Shown piece after piece: positions 47,765 through 60,500 of a stretch of DNA of 64,000 nt. Position 1 is the stretch's first letter. Every line of letters starts with the position of its first letter. The position numbers and the translations under genes are program-made. The notes beneath the pieces are model-generated. The model worked only from the letters and a program-made list of their open reading frames with translations. It was not told the DNA's origin and did not search any database. Location of the stretch: contig JAMPIV010006384.1 in assembly GCA_024509875.1 (NCBI GenBank), positions 28,980 through 92,979 of the forward strand, read 5' to 3'. The DNA is from Oreohelix idahoensis (taxonomy: Eukaryota; Mollusca; Gastropoda; Stylommatophora; Oreohelicidae).

Positions 47765-47782
47765 TATCACCACCTCCTCCCG
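47765..47782 (-). promoter_or_regulatory. el3 polypurine tract
   Basis: Read on the element strand: CGGGAGGAGGTGGTGATA immediately before the 3' LTR. Confidence 0.8.
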
Positions 47783-48534
47783 ATAAAAAAAAAAAATGTG
47801 GAACATATTTTTTTTTTTAAATATCAAAGAGCATGCGATAAGCGGCTCAAAACGCACGAATTATGCGCTGATAATTAATTAAATTGCCTAACATGAGGCT
47901 AAATATAGAGTGTCTGGTGAGGATATACCTCAACAGAAAAATAAATATGTCTCAAAAAAATATTCACATCGGGGAGGTGTCACCAACACACATCACGTTA
48001 GCATGTAAACACAATATACGTATGCAAGTTACCATAATCATCATTAAACAGCATACTCTAATATTGTCTTTAAAAATGGATGTACAAATCTGATAGGAAA
48101 ATTTAAATAGTACATTCTTTGACATGTAATGACATAAGTACATAGTAAAGTTAAACTACATGACGATCCAGGACATATGCTCTGGTATTCCGAGGGTAAG
48201 TACACAATCTAGAACTCGTCATGCTTGATACTAGTAAGGTAAGTCCTCAGCTCAACAATGACATTCTGAGAAAGTACAAGCAATATAATGCTAATTAATA
48301 ACTAATATGCTTCATAAGGTACAATACATTATTAATAATTGTGGCTGTTTAGTAAACTAACGGCCCTTATATTAACTACTCAGTCCTCCTCTATCATCTT
48401 AAAAAACGAACAGAAGAAGATGACAACAAAGCACGATAGTGTGTACATATAAAGTAAGTACAGATGTGCTAATCTATTGTAGAAATATAGGTGTGTTATG
48501 ACTCTGTAATATATGGAAATATAGGACAGAAGTA
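47783..48534 (-). other. el3 3' untranslated region
   Basis: About 0.75 kb with A- and T-runs and no credible ORF. Confidence 0.7.
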
Positions 48535-50859
48535 TTAGTTGGAGTCATGTGGGCATCTAGACAAAATGTCAGCCATCACATTATCCGCACCACGGATAGC
48601 TCGTACCGTGAAGTGAAAAGGTTGAAGAGCTATAGCATATCGAGTGGATCTCGAACTCTTCAAATTCTTAGTCTGAATAGCTGTAAGAGCTTTCTGATCA
48701 GTCTCTAGAATGAAATGTGCGCCCAGGAGGAATCTTTGTAGCTTTAGAATTGACCAAACCATCGCTAACAACTCACGGTCTAAAACCGAGTAGTTCCTCT
48801 CTGCCGCATTTAGTTTTCTAGAAATGTACATAACAGGATGCAGAGTATTTGCATATTCTTGCATCAGTGCTGCTCCAATCCCAGTGGATGAAGCATCACT
48901 CCGAAGAACAAAAGTCCTATCAAGAGTAGGTAATCTTAAGATGGGAGAAGAAAATATATTCTTGATTTGGTCTAGTGAAGATTGGCATTCTTCAGACCAA
49001 CGGACCAGATTAGGCGAACCTTTCTTCAACAATGTTGAGAGAGGTGCCATGATCGAAGATAAATTTGGAATAAATCTCCCATAAAATTGAATTAAACCTA
49101 AGAGACTCCTAACTTGTTTCTTCGTTTTAGGAACAGAGATGTTCAGTATTTTGGAAGTATTGTGGTCTTCTGTCTTCAAGAGACCATGACCAACACGATG
49201 ACCCAGGAAAGAGATTTCACCAAAACCAACAAAAGCTTTAGAAGGTTTCGCTGTCAAATTATTCTCACGTAGAGCGGACAGTAAGTCATATAACCCTAAA
49301 TAGTGATCTTCCCAGGTATCGCTGAAGAGACAGATGTCATCTAAGTATGCGATGACATCCGAACGATGTGACAGAATTCGACGCATCATGCGAACGAAAG
49401 TGGCAGGGGCGTTCATAAGACCAAAAGGCATAACATTCCATTGAAATAGACCCCTAGGTGTAGAAAAAGCAGTAAGAGGTTTGGCATGCTCTGCTAAAGG
49501 CACTTGCCAATAACCTTTAGACAAGTCAAGTTTAGTGAAGAATCTAGAATTAGAAAGTCTAATCAGTAGATCTTCTAACAAAGGCATCGGTTCAGCATCG
49601 AACTTTGTGACCTGATTCAATTTGCGATAATCAACACAAATTCGTATGTTCTTATCCTTCTTCCGGACAATAACCATGGAAGAAGAATATGGTGAAGTCG
49701 ATGGTTCAATTATATTTAATTGAATCATTTCATCCAATTCCTTTTCCACTTGCGACTGAAAGTGTATAGGAATAGGATAAGGCCTAACCCTAATTGGATT
49801 ATTGTCGGTAAGAATTATGTCATGTTCTATGACATCTGTGTGTCCAGGAATGTCAGTGAGAACATCTTGAAATGTTTGTAACATCGACGAGACTTGTCGA
49901 TGTTCGTCACCAGAAAGATTAGGAGAAACAGAAACGTTTTTCCAAGATTCCGTAGAATGTAATGGAACCACTGGAAGGGGAAGGTTAACATCAGAGAAGG
50001 TAGATTCCTCATCCTGTATGACAGACAGGGATGAATAATGACCGTGAGGTGCAGGAGCATCATCCGTTGCCTGGAAAATAGGCAGCAAATAGTCCGGACG
50101 TTCGTGAAATTCCGAAAGCATGTTTATGTGGAAAGTTTTATGCTCTCCATCAATATCGACCACATAGTCAACATCGGAAATCCGAGAGACTATTGCATAC
50201 GGACCTTTCCATGCAATAAGAAGTCTATTTTCCCTACTGGGGAGTAGGACGAATGCTTTGTCACCTGGACAAAGTTGTCGTAGACATCTATTCTTGTTAG
50301 CAAACTGTCTTGCCTTCTCTTTAGCAATTTCTGATGAAGCAGTTGCTAGCTTACATGCCTCAATGATCTTTTGTCTAAGAGCAATGACATACTCATATGA
50401 GGATTGAGTTTCATCGCTAATATCATCGGCAGTGATGAGATCGTGTAATAAAGACATAGGGCCGCGTGGACGCGCGCCAAAGACAAGTTCGAAGGGAGAA
50501 AATCCTGTGTGTTCATTAGGGACTTCTCTATAGGCAAAGAGAGCCGCGGGTAAAACCCTGTCCCAATCTTGAGGATGATCTTCAGTTATCTTACCAAGCA
50601 AAGTCTTGAGCGTTCTATTCAGACGCTCAACTAACCCATTAGACATAGGATGGTAGATACTACTGAGAGATCGTTCAATATGTAAGGTAGACATTACCTG
50701 TGACATAGTGTCAGATATGAGTTGAGTGCCATGGTCTGACAATATTTCTCTGGGGAACCCCAAGCGAGAAAATACCAACCAAAGAGCATCTGCGATATCT
50801 GTAGTAGATATGCTCTTAAGAGGAATAGCTCTGGCCAACGTGTGCACATATCGACACAT
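48535..50859 (-). CDS. pol: el3 integrase core (part), RT and RNase H
   Basis: 774 codons open. It starts inside the integrase core after a one-base loss near 50855: ILSDHGTQLISD holds the second catalytic Asp and GLVERLNRTLK the Glu. The GPY module (KGPYAIVSRI) follows, then RT with RPYPIPIHFQSQV, LDLSKGYWQVPL, YLDD at 49347-49336, FGLMNAPATFVRMM and LLGLIQFYGRFIP. RNase H follows with RSDASSTGIG, DRELLAMVW, ETDQKALTAI and MADILSRCP. The RT-RNase H part looks functional. MCRYVH at the listed start is not a native start. Confidence 0.93.
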   Translation of the reverse strand: MCRYVHTLARAIPLKSISTTDIADALWLVFSRLGFPREILSDHGTQLISDTMSQVMSTLHIERSLSSIYHPMSNGLVERLNRTLKTLLGKITEDHPQDWDRVLPAALFAYREVPNEHTGFSPFELVFGARPRGPMSLLHDLITADDISDETQSSYEYVIALRQKIIEACKLATASSEIAKEKARQFANKNRCLRQLCPGDKAFVLLPSRENRLLIAWKGPYAIVSRISDVDYVVDIDGEHKTFHINMLSEFHERPDYLLPIFQATDDAPAPHGHYSSLSVIQDEESTFSDVNLPLPVVPLHSTESWKNVSVSPNLSGDEHRQVSSMLQTFQDVLTDIPGHTDVIEHDIILTDNNPIRVRPYPIPIHFQSQVEKELDEMIQLNIIEPSTSPYSSSMVIVRKKDKNIRICVDYRKLNQVTKFDAEPMPLLEDLLIRLSNSRFFTKLDLSKGYWQVPLAEHAKPLTAFSTPRGLFQWNVMPFGLMNAPATFVRMMRRILSHRSDVIAYLDDICLFSDTWEDHYLGLYDLLSALRENNLTAKPSKAFVGFGEISFLGHRVGHGLLKTEDHNTSKILNISVPKTKKQVRSLLGLIQFYGRFIPNLSSIMAPLSTLLKKGSPNLVRWSEECQSSLDQIKNIFSSPILRLPTLDRTFVLRSDASSTGIGAALMQEYANTLHPVMYISRKLNAAERNYSVLDRELLAMVWSILKLQRFLLGAHFILETDQKALTAIQTKNLKSSRSTRYAIALQPFHFTVRAIRGADNVMADILSRCPHDSN

Positions 50860-52002
50860 GTAAGGATAAACTGATGTCCTCTGGCCGACTTGACCTTAAA
50901 AGGGCCAATAATATCTATGGCCATTTTCTGGAACGGCCGAATAGGAATGTCAGCAGCCTGGATAGGCGCAGCATGTCGTGGTCCTCTAGATTTGACCTCC
51001 TGAATACCTTGCATGATCGGCAGTAAATACGAATGTCCTTATTGACAAAAGGCCAAAAGAAAGCCGCAAGGACTCTCGACTTCGTACGGGAAAAACCCAT
51101 ATGTCCAGCACATTGCGAGTCATGAGCATGTTGTAATATTTGCACTCTCATGCTCTTGGGAACAAGAATTTGCGAATGTGCCGACGTAGTCGAATCTTGT
51201 ACCATACGTACAAGTACGCCGTTTCTCATTGCAATCCAAGATTTTCTATTTGTATCCTGATTCGGATCACCTTTCTTCGCAAGAACGAAGAATTTTTTTA
51301 AAGAAGGATCTTCTTCTTGCAATTTTATGAAAGAGTCACGAGTGATTACTAAGTGACTATCTTGGCTATCAACTTCATTATCACTATTCAGTGAAGTTTC
51401 GGGTGTTTGTAGAGCTTGTGCTCTTGTAACTACTGCATTTGTAGCTTGCATGTTATTATCTTCCCAAGCAGCAATCTGCTGTGGGGTACACTCCCTAACT
51501 CCGTGAATACGACCAATAATAAGGTCCGCAATAGGATTAGGTAAGAGACAAGCATGCACATCTCCAGTAAAGAAAGGAGTGGCAATGCGAATTACAGCAG
51601 TAGGATATTTTTCTAGAGTGCCGCCAAATGTGACACATTTAATAACCCTTCCTGTAGCACAAGATGGATCTACAAGCGATTGTCTAACACCAATAGTGGT
51701 GCATCCGGAATCGAAAAGTAGTGAGACCGGAGTATCATTAACAAGACCCTTATGTAGAATTAAAGAACCCCTCCCGTCATGCGCAACAGCAGCAGGAAGA
51801 GCGGGAAGTGGGTGACCACAACTCAAAGTAGTTATGGTACCCGGTTCGAATAAAGTACTGCATTGGGGGCATTTGTTTGCTCTCTCAAAGTCAAAAGCAG
51901 AACCAGTGACAGCGTCAAAGTTTTTACTATCAACAACATGATTACAGGCTCCCTCAGTTTCCTGTTGTACAGCATTAGCCTGCTGATATCTCTTTTTTTG
52001 TG
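50860..52002 (-). pseudogene. el3 protease and integrase N-terminal part (frameshifted)
   Basis: The frame extends back to about 52000, where CPQCSTLFEPG precedes TLSCGHPLPAL, and runs through the protease FDSGCTTIGVRQSL and LIIGRIHGV to the integrase zinc module (HAHDSQCAGHMG, YCRSCKV). A one-base change near 51005 shifts to a second frame (51014-50860: KMAIDIIGPF with the first catalytic Asp, VDMCTRWPE), and another near 50855 leads into the next ORF. The junction with gag is a run of seven A (minus strand) at 51993-51999. Confidence 0.88.
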
Positions 52003-53394
52003 TTGAGATCTACCCCGACTATTATTACCTCTGAAGTTATCAGAGTTATTATTATCTCTGCAGTTATTATTGTCTCTATTGTAATTGTTATCCTGGTTCG
52101 AATTCCAGTTTCCACGATTACTATCATGTTCACATTGATGCGAACATCTATTTGTTTGGTTCTGAGGTCTTCGGCAGGAATAACCTCTATTACCATATCC
52201 TCTTTTGAAATGCTTATAATTATTAGGGTGATAGTAACGAGTACTATCAGGTTGTCTCCAATTCTTCGAAGAAGAATCACCATGAAATTGATTTCCATGA
52301 TTTTGACAGAAATTTCCGCTACTCTTTCTATCAAAATTTTGTTGGAATCTACGAGCAAAGTTTTGGCCATACGGAGCTGCCGAAGCAACTGGTAAACCTT
52401 CTTTCACCTTAGAGTTACCCATGGTTATGTGTGGGTGCGCAGTTACGTATTGGCAACAGAAATCTTCCATTTCTTTTATTGTTTTAGGTTTACGTTCATG
52501 AAGGAAAGCAAGGAAAGACTCATTGACAGACGACATGACTTTGTCTCTAAGTATTAAGTCCATAAGTCCTTCATAAGTTTTTTCCGTCTTAGATAGTTCA
52601 ACCCATCGTGAGAAAGTAATGCGTATTCTTGCAATAAACGCGGAGAATTCAACTCCATTTTCAGGTAACATGTTTTTAAATTGTAGACGATAGCCGTCTT
52701 CGTTAAGCTGATATTTCTTTAACAAAGCGGCCCTGACAACCTCATAATTGTTCTTGTCAGGTTCATCCACCATATTTAATATACTTAGAGCTTTACCTGT
52801 CAGTATCCCTGATAACTGATAAACATATTTTGCTTTGTCTATGTTATGAGCTGTACATGCTTGTTCAAATCTGTCCAGATAGAACATTATGTCATCACTG
52901 GAAGGACTAAATGTTGGTAACTTAATCTTAAAAGTATCATTATTAGCCTTACCAGAAGATGAACCCTTGTTTGAATCATTACCATTACTCATGCTCGTCA
53001 ATTTCAATTTTTCCAACTCTAAAGCTAAGACCTTTTCTTCATGTTCCATTTTTGCTTTCCTCTCATCAGACTCTCTCTGTAATCTTCTTTCCTCAGCCTG
53101 AGCCTCTTTTTGAAGTCTTTCATTTTCAGCTTCTTTTTCAAGTCTTTTATTTTCAGCCTCTTTTTGAAGTCTTTCAGCTTCTAGCTGTAGCTGGAGTTTT
53201 CTCTCCTCAGCTTCTGATTCCCATTTTTGTTTTTCCATTTCCATTTGGAATCTTTTTTCATCCACCTGCATCTGCAGTTTCTTTTGTTCAGCTTCCATTG
53301 CTTTATCATATCGAGCAGTTGCAAATTCTTCTAACTTATCACCAGTCTTCCCAAGCAATTTACCCTGGTCAATAAAGTGCTCAAATGTAGACAT
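51993..53394 (-). CDS. gag: el3 gag
   Basis: The start is set at ATG 53394 (MSTFEHFIDQGK) by alignment with el1 and el2; an in-frame ATG lies 12 bases upstream. A coiled coil of K/E/L repeats (RLQKEAENKRLEKEAEN) covers roughly residues 30-145 but lacks the AEQKKLE array of el2. Capsid-like part: FSPSSDDIMFYLDRFEQA, RWVELSKTEKTYEGLMDLIL and FLHERKPKTIKEMEDFC. A long Asn/Arg/Gly-rich tail follows (YNRDNNNCRDNNN). The true frame is lost at the seven-A run near 51996, after which the annotated frame reads on to 51832 out of register. Confidence 0.92.
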
Positions 53395-54840
53395 GTTGTC
53401 TAACATATGAGTCCAAAACCTGAAATAATTAACTAATTTATTTCAAACCTAAGTGTAACAAGTCTTAATTAAGCACTTGTATATTCACATCACATTATAT
53501 TATCCCAGTCTCTGTGGGAAACAAGTCTCCAATCAAAGAACTTGTATATGAAATATCAGCACTCAATTCTTGATCATAAGTGCACTTCTCATTCAATAGT
53601 GCACGACACTATTCATCATTCATTTATCATCAGTGTAGTAGTAACAGTGCATTAGCATAGCCCATTAACTAATTACTATAACTGTAAACAATGACTATGT
53701 AAACACATGGAGAATGTAAACATTGAAAATGTAAACAATGCAAACAATGTAAACAATAACAATGTAAACAATAACAAAGATCAGCAACAATACAAAAACG
53801 TTCGCAGAAATCAACTAAAAATAAAGCAGAAATTAATGAAATATCACAAAAAATGTGACGATATCTGCGCTATAATTAAACAAAATACATGACACCACAG
53901 TGTATAAACAAAAAATGTTGTATGAAACTAAATTATAGACAAGAGTAGGCTAACAAATACAAACAAATCAAAACAAAACTAAAGAATGCGAAATAATAAC
54001 GAAAACAATATTAAAACATGTCATCACAGCTAACATAAATAGCAACAGAAGTCGCTTAGCAAATTCCAGTATCGGAAATTTGCAAAACCTACAGAAAACG
54101 CTCACAATAGACGACCTCTATGACGTGGCATAATCTAACGGAGACACCACCCAACCGAGAACCCGCTGAAATATAAACATATAAATATACAAATAACATA
54201 TAGACATATAACATATAGAATGAGATGATACACAGAAGACTCAGCAGAAGTATAAGGGCACAGTTTACATACAAACAGGCCACTTAACTTATAGGCTTCC
54301 AATCGTCGAACAGCAGAAAAACGGATGTCAATCAACGTCCTAAAGAGCGAAGCTCCAACGATGATGGCACATCTGAACTGCTTCCACTGCTAACACGATG
54401 GTACAAGAGCTTCTGAAATACTGTGTGTTGAGTTGTTTCGGCACTTGACCTTCTAATCCAAAAGTAAGTTGATGGAAATCGGTACTTGGCCTTCTTCAGA
54501 AAACAACCCGTTTCAACCGGCACTTGACCTTCACAAAAACGACAGCACTGGAACCTTGACAGCAGCAACTTGCTTGACTTGCGTAAAAGATAACAGCAGT
54601 CCGAGTTATCCGGCAACATGTAACAACGCCGGGTACTGTCAAATTCTTGTTTCCGTCAAAAAGTTGAAATTTTTGACTTTTACCGGGCAACGCCGAGTAC
54701 TTTGAAAATTTTGAAGATGTTGACTGTATTGAAGAATGTTAATTTCTTGAAGGATGCTGATGAATTCTTGTTGAAAATGAAGTGGGTAAGGGACCCCGTG
54801 TTTGCTGGTACCAGAATCAAACCAGCTTATGGCCACCAAA
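53395..54840 (-). other. el3 untranslated leader with hairpin repeats
   Basis: 1.45 kb without a credible ORF. Palindromes ACAAGTCTTAATTAAGC+ACTTGT (53458-53480) and ACAAGTCTCC...GAACTTGT (53521-53545) lie 60-150 bases upstream of gag, as in el2. There are also short AATGTAAAC repeats near 53690-53780 and a motif GGCACTTGACCTTC with variants, three times between 54436 and 54532. The candidate primer-binding site, TGGTGGCCATAAGCTGG on the minus strand, adjoins the LTR at 54838. Confidence 0.7.
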
Positions 54841-55920
54841 TGATGCGTGATGCCATATGATGATGGATGGTATCCGCATGTCTGGTTTTGTGTAGTGTGC
54901 AGATGTGTTCAGTCAAACAATGTTCATACAAAAAATAACAGGGCAATCCACATAGGACGTCAGTAAACTCACGACGTATAAAGTCAATGATTCTTGTAAC
55001 AGCCGTTGACGTTTTTCTTCATTATTTATTGTGGACGCCACAGTGACAAAAATGGTTACGCGAATATGTAGGCACATCAAACAGTCATTATCACAGCAAC
55101 ATTCAATACAGCAATAGACGGTAGACAGCATTACAATGATGAGTCAGATGCATGTTATATTTCATAGTGCTGTAAATGTAGTCAGGTGAAAAAACTCCAT
55201 CCTTTTCTATAACAGCCAGGAGATAACCAGATGTATGAGATCAGTTCACTCTCCTTAGTCTGACTTCAGCAAGACAGACACGTCTGCCGAAGTATAAATA
55301 ATGTCCTCAAAAATATCCTCTAGATAATAAAGGTTTTCCAAACCTAGTTCATTTAACAAAGTAGCAAATAATGGTCCTTGGGACATGCATCAACCGATGC
55401 AGTACCATACAGCGACATGTGAGCTGGGAAAACATCTCGTGACGACGACTTTCGAAGACAGGCTATGAATCGAAATCGCTCACGACCCCAAATCGATAGA
55501 GTTAATGAAAAGTCAATTTACCTTGCCTTCAGGAACTACACAGAAATATTATGCCTCCCGGCATGTGGGAAACACTAGAGGTATTATCTCGAATAAACGA
55601 AATATCCATTAAGAGGACTACACATCCCTGACAGAACAAAAAAATAGCGGAGATCCCCTCTTCAACGAGGCATCTCTTTCGCCATTCAAATCGCTCACCC
55701 CACTCGTGGTGGGCGGAAACCGATCGACCAAAAAACAAGACCAGTCATGCGCAGTCCAGCGCAAAATGACCACAGCTCAAAACTTAACTGCATTCAATAC
55801 CAACGCGAGAAGACAAATGCTTACCGAGAAAAGTGACTATAAATTTCAAGCAGTTGTTGCCCTTGCGTTATAAAATAGATATTGTAATAAAACGATGTTG
55901 CGAGAATTTATCACGCAACA
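54841..55920 (-). repeat. el3 5' LTR
   Basis: 1080 bp; the right LTR on the plus strand, near-identical to 46689-47764 and followed by the TSD ATTGG. Confidence 0.95.
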
Positions 55921-55925
55921 ATTGG

Positions 55926-56783
55926 GTTATGAGATCATCGACAACACACAACAGAAATGGAATCCAGTGGACTCTGACTAAGCAGTTGGATGATCTGGAT
56001 TTTGCTGATGATTTGGCTCTCCTGTCCCATAACCGTAATCAGATGCAGGACAAATTGAAAACACTCGATGAGAGGTCACAGCAATTGGGTCTGAAAATAC
56101 ACAGGGAAAAGACAAAAATAATGCGAATAAATGCAGGTAATGAAAACAGGGTTGAACTTGAAGAAACGCCAATACAAGATGTAGAATCATACACATATCT
56201 TGGCAGTAATATAGATAAAGTTGGAGGGACAGACAGCGATATCAAAATAAGAATACAAAAAGCAAGAGGAGCTTTCATTGCACTGGGAAATATATGGAGA
56301 TCAAGAGAAATAGGATCCAACACGAAAATAAGAATCTTCAACTCAAATGTGAAGTCAGTCCTATTGTATGGCTCGGAGACATGGAGAACAACAAAGACAA
56401 CAACCAAAAAGCTACAGACTTTCATAAATGGGTGCTTGCGTAGAATAGAGGGATTAAAATGGTATGACAAGGTTACCAATGTGGAACTGATGACAAGAAC
56501 TGGACAAATGCCAGTGGAACAAGAGATGAGAAGAAGACGATGGCGATGGATAGGACACACACTGAGGAAACCTGTTGATAGCATTACAAGGCAGTCCTTG
56601 TTCTGGAACCCCCAGGGCAAGAGAGGCAGAGGAAGACCAAGACGTACATGGAGAAGAGAGTTGGAAACAGAGGTGAAAATGATGAGGAGAACATGGAAAG
56701 AACTTGAGATGATGGCACGTGACAGGAGGACTTGGCATGTGTTTGTTGAAGGCCTATGCTCCTCTGGGAGTGGAGGGTTATGA
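55926..56783 (+). CDS. LINE RT, C-terminal half (after el3)
   Basis: The frame continues at VMRSSTTHNRNG and soon reaches LDFADDLALLSH (motif C). Then come LGLKIHREKTKIMRIN, SYTYLGSNIDKVGG, VKSVLLYGSETWR, RRWRWIGHTLRK and RGRGRPRRTWRRELE, ending ...VEGLCSSGSGGL with TGA 56781-56783. It is in the same frame as 45783-46688 once el3 and one TSD copy are removed. There is no stop in either half, so the LINE copy was open when el3 landed. RTE/L2-like; clade not firmly assigned. Confidence 0.9.
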   Translation, partial: VMRSSTTHNRNGIQWTLTKQLDDLDFADDLALLSHNRNQMQDKLKTLDERSQQLGLKIHREKTKIMRINAGNENRVELEETPIQDVESYTYLGSNIDKVGGTDSDIKIRIQKARGAFIALGNIWRSREIGSNTKIRIFNSNVKSVLLYGSETWRTTKTTTKKLQTFINGCLRRIEGLKWYDKVTNVELMTRTGQMPVEQEMRRRRWRWIGHTLRKPVDSITRQSLFWNPQGKRGRGRPRRTWRRELETEVKMMRRTWKELEMMARDRRTWHVFVEGLCSSGSGGL

Positions 56784-56803
56784 AATGAAACTTTTATTGA
56801 TTG

Positions 56804-57084
56804 TATGATAAATCTGTTGTGATCTGCATCATTTCCAAGTTGATGATTACCAACTTATCTCGATATATGAATTTTGAACAAATAAAAGAAATACGTTTCG
56901 AGTGCATTATAGAGTCAATGATTACACCAGAAAGATGATGATGTTATGATTGACAGTATTTTCACTTCTGTGTATGTGTGTGCGTGCATGCACGTGGGCG
57001 GGCGTGCTTCCGTGCATATGTGTATACCTACACACACACATTTCCCTATTTTACTGTTAGTAAAGATGCTGGGGGGGGGGGGGG
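56804..57084. other. Spacer with GT-rich and poly-G tracts
   Basis: Contains a TGTGTG/CGTGC-rich stretch near 56975 and a run of about 18 G at 57070-57087. Confidence 0.6.
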
Positions 57085-57330
57085 GGGTTGGACATGGGTA
57101 AGGGAGAGATACTGAAGACAATTAATCATCGCCTGTTAGAGAATGACACTGCAATCAATGAATCATCATGGATGGGATTGCTGGAGTTTGGCATTAGACG
57201 TTGGTCTGGCAGGAATGAACGTATGAGAGGATGCATGCGGCGTATATCCAATCAGCGCGCAACAGGAACTGTTAGCATTCATACCCTTCGACATTTGCTG
57301 ATGGAGACTGAGCACTTATGAGTTTGCCCG
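57085..57330 (+). pseudogene. LINE RNase H C-terminal tail, copy 1
   Basis: MGKGEILKTINHRLLEND...GLLEFGIRR, RMRGCMRRISNQRATGTVS and TLRHLL closely match 57541-57766 in the same order. The preceding RNase H core is absent here (poly-G lies just upstream), so this is a partial duplicate. Not an identified host gene. Confidence 0.6.
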
Positions 57331-57344
57331 GAGTGCAAACTGAA

Positions 57345-57766
57345 ACTTCATTAACAAAGGCTATCATTGTGTCCGACTCTCAGTCCATGCTTCGGAAGGT
57401 TCAAAGTGGCATGAATGGAAAACATTCATCGAAGCTTCCAGTCTACAAGAGCTGATGTGGATATACTGTCCTGGTCATGCTGGGGTATGTGATAATGAAA
57501 GAGCTGACAGACTAGCATCAAGAGCACCCATAGTGGGGACACTGGATATGGATAAGGGAGATATACTGAGAACAATTAATGATCGTCTGTTAGAGAATGA
57601 CACTGAAATAGATGAATCATCAAGGTTAAGACTGTTGGAATTTGGCATCAAACGTAAAGCTAGTAGAGATGGACGTATGAGAGGGTGCATCCGTCGTGTT
57701 TATAACCAGCGAGCTATAGGAACAGTTAGCATTCACACTCTTCGACATACATCTGATGGGTTATAA
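57345..57766 (+). pseudogene. LINE-type RNase H end, copy 2
   Basis: TKAIIVSDSQSMLRKVQSG near 57355 and, after a frame change, MWIYCPGHAGV and NERADRLASRAP near 57455-57530 are the third and fourth RNase H motifs. The tail DKGDILRTINDRLLEND...LLEFGIKR and MRGCIRRVYNQRAIGTVS follows, ending at TAA 57764. The source is probably a LINE or LINE-derived sequence; the RT part is absent. Confidence 0.65.
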
Positions 57767-58014
57767 TTAGGATATATTATATATTGTTTTCAATTCCAAA
57801 TAATATGAACAACTGCCGATATGAGAAAGTGGCATCACATTTGTCAAATCATTGTAAATAAGGACAATCACAATTATGCTAATACGTTAAATAAATAAAC
57901 ACAAGAAAAAAACAAAAAAACAAACAAAATCAAGAAGAAACTCTGAACAAGAATAATATTAAAATGGAGGATGTAAAGGCCTGGTGGTTCCAGTTATATA
58001 ACTGACTTTAACAG

Positions 58015-58016
<2 letters not shown>
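57767..58016. other. Probable 3' tail of the RNase H unit
   Basis: 250 bp with TTAAATAAATAAAC near 57888 and an A-rich run, possibly an element 3' end. Confidence 0.4.
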
Positions 58017-58045
<29 letters not shown>

Positions 58046-58052
58046 TGTATGT
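58017..58052. repeat. (ATGT)n microsatellite
   Basis: About nine ATGT units. A second, less regular ATGT/GTGT tract runs from 58216 to 58287 into the following TA array. Confidence 0.95.
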
Positions 58053-58280
58053 CTGTAAAAAGTCATATGCATTGTTAGAACAGCATCAGACCTTCACATT
58101 CCCAGCCACTATATATTAACATTTGTTCTTGTTAAATATTCTTTGACTATATTATGCAGTTCCCTAGGTCTGTCTATTCTTAACACCTCTTCTATATTTA
58201 TAAGATTATATATATATGTATGTATGTATGTATGTATGAATGTATGTGTGTGTGTATGTGTGTATGTATGTATGTGTATG

Positions 58281-60212
<1,932 letters not shown>

Positions 60213-60268
60213 TAAACCAATAAAACGGTATTGAATCAGTTCTACAAATAACGGTTCACATGAAACAA

Positions 60269-60300
60269 GGGACGTATCGGGTTTTACCCTTCGTCAGCCA
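60269..60300 (-). ncRNA. Hammerhead-ribozyme-like motif
   Basis: Minus strand: CTGACGA (60297-60291, matches the CUGANGA core), a stem II of GGG-TAAAA-CCC (60289-60279), then GATA (60278-60275) where the core requires GAAA, followed by CGTC (60274-60271), which includes the GUC cleavage triplet. GG before and CC after can start stem I; stem III would be minimal, as in Penelope hammerheads. The GATA change argues that this copy is weak or inactive. Confidence 0.45.
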
Positions 60301-60500
60301 TAAATAGGTGACAAGGACAAGAATTACGTATATGTACTACAAAAACATACGATGATGAGAAGCATACACAAAATGAGCGATACAAGCAGATTGAAAAAGT
60401 AAACACTCACAGTGATGAGCGAAAATAGAACAATAATAATACAAGAAAATCGTAAAACCTGAAAGAAATACCGAAACAAGAAAGTAAATAATCAACAAAA

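Larger units (their letters stand above)
46689..55920 (-). mobile_element. el3: Gmr1-like LTR retrotransposon, nearly intact
   Basis: 9.2 kb on the minus strand, flanked by ATTGG at 46684-46688 and 55921-55925. LTRs of 1076 and 1080 bp (TGATGCGTGA...CACGCAACA) differ by about four substitutions and several single-base homopolymer indels. Order in element direction: leader, gag, protease, integrase, RT, RNase H. Three frameshifts interrupt the pol part. Its LTRs are unlike those of el1 and el2, so it is a third family. Confidence 0.95.
45767..56803 (+). mobile_element. 5'-truncated LINE with 15-bp TSD, split by el3
   Basis: AACTTTTATTGATTG occurs at 45767-45781 and again at 56789-56803, so the two separated RT pieces are one insertion. 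Without el3 it is about 1.77 kb: 45782-46688 plus 55926-56788. The 3' end comes a few bases after the ORF stop (TTATGAAATGA), without poly-A. The 5' truncation at 45782 lies upstream of RT motif region 0, so the endonuclease is missing. Confidence 0.92.

Noticed and set aside
51993..51999. Seven-A run in el3 as a programmed -1 frameshift site between gag and pol
   Set aside because: The zero-frame codons there are CAC AAA AAA AGA, which does not fit the X-XXY-YYZ pattern. el2 expresses gag-pol in one frame, so a simple homopolymer indel is likelier.
53707..53892. 61-codon Asn-rich ORF
   Set aside because: Comes from AATGTAAAC-type repeats in the el3 leader, on the strand opposite to the element.
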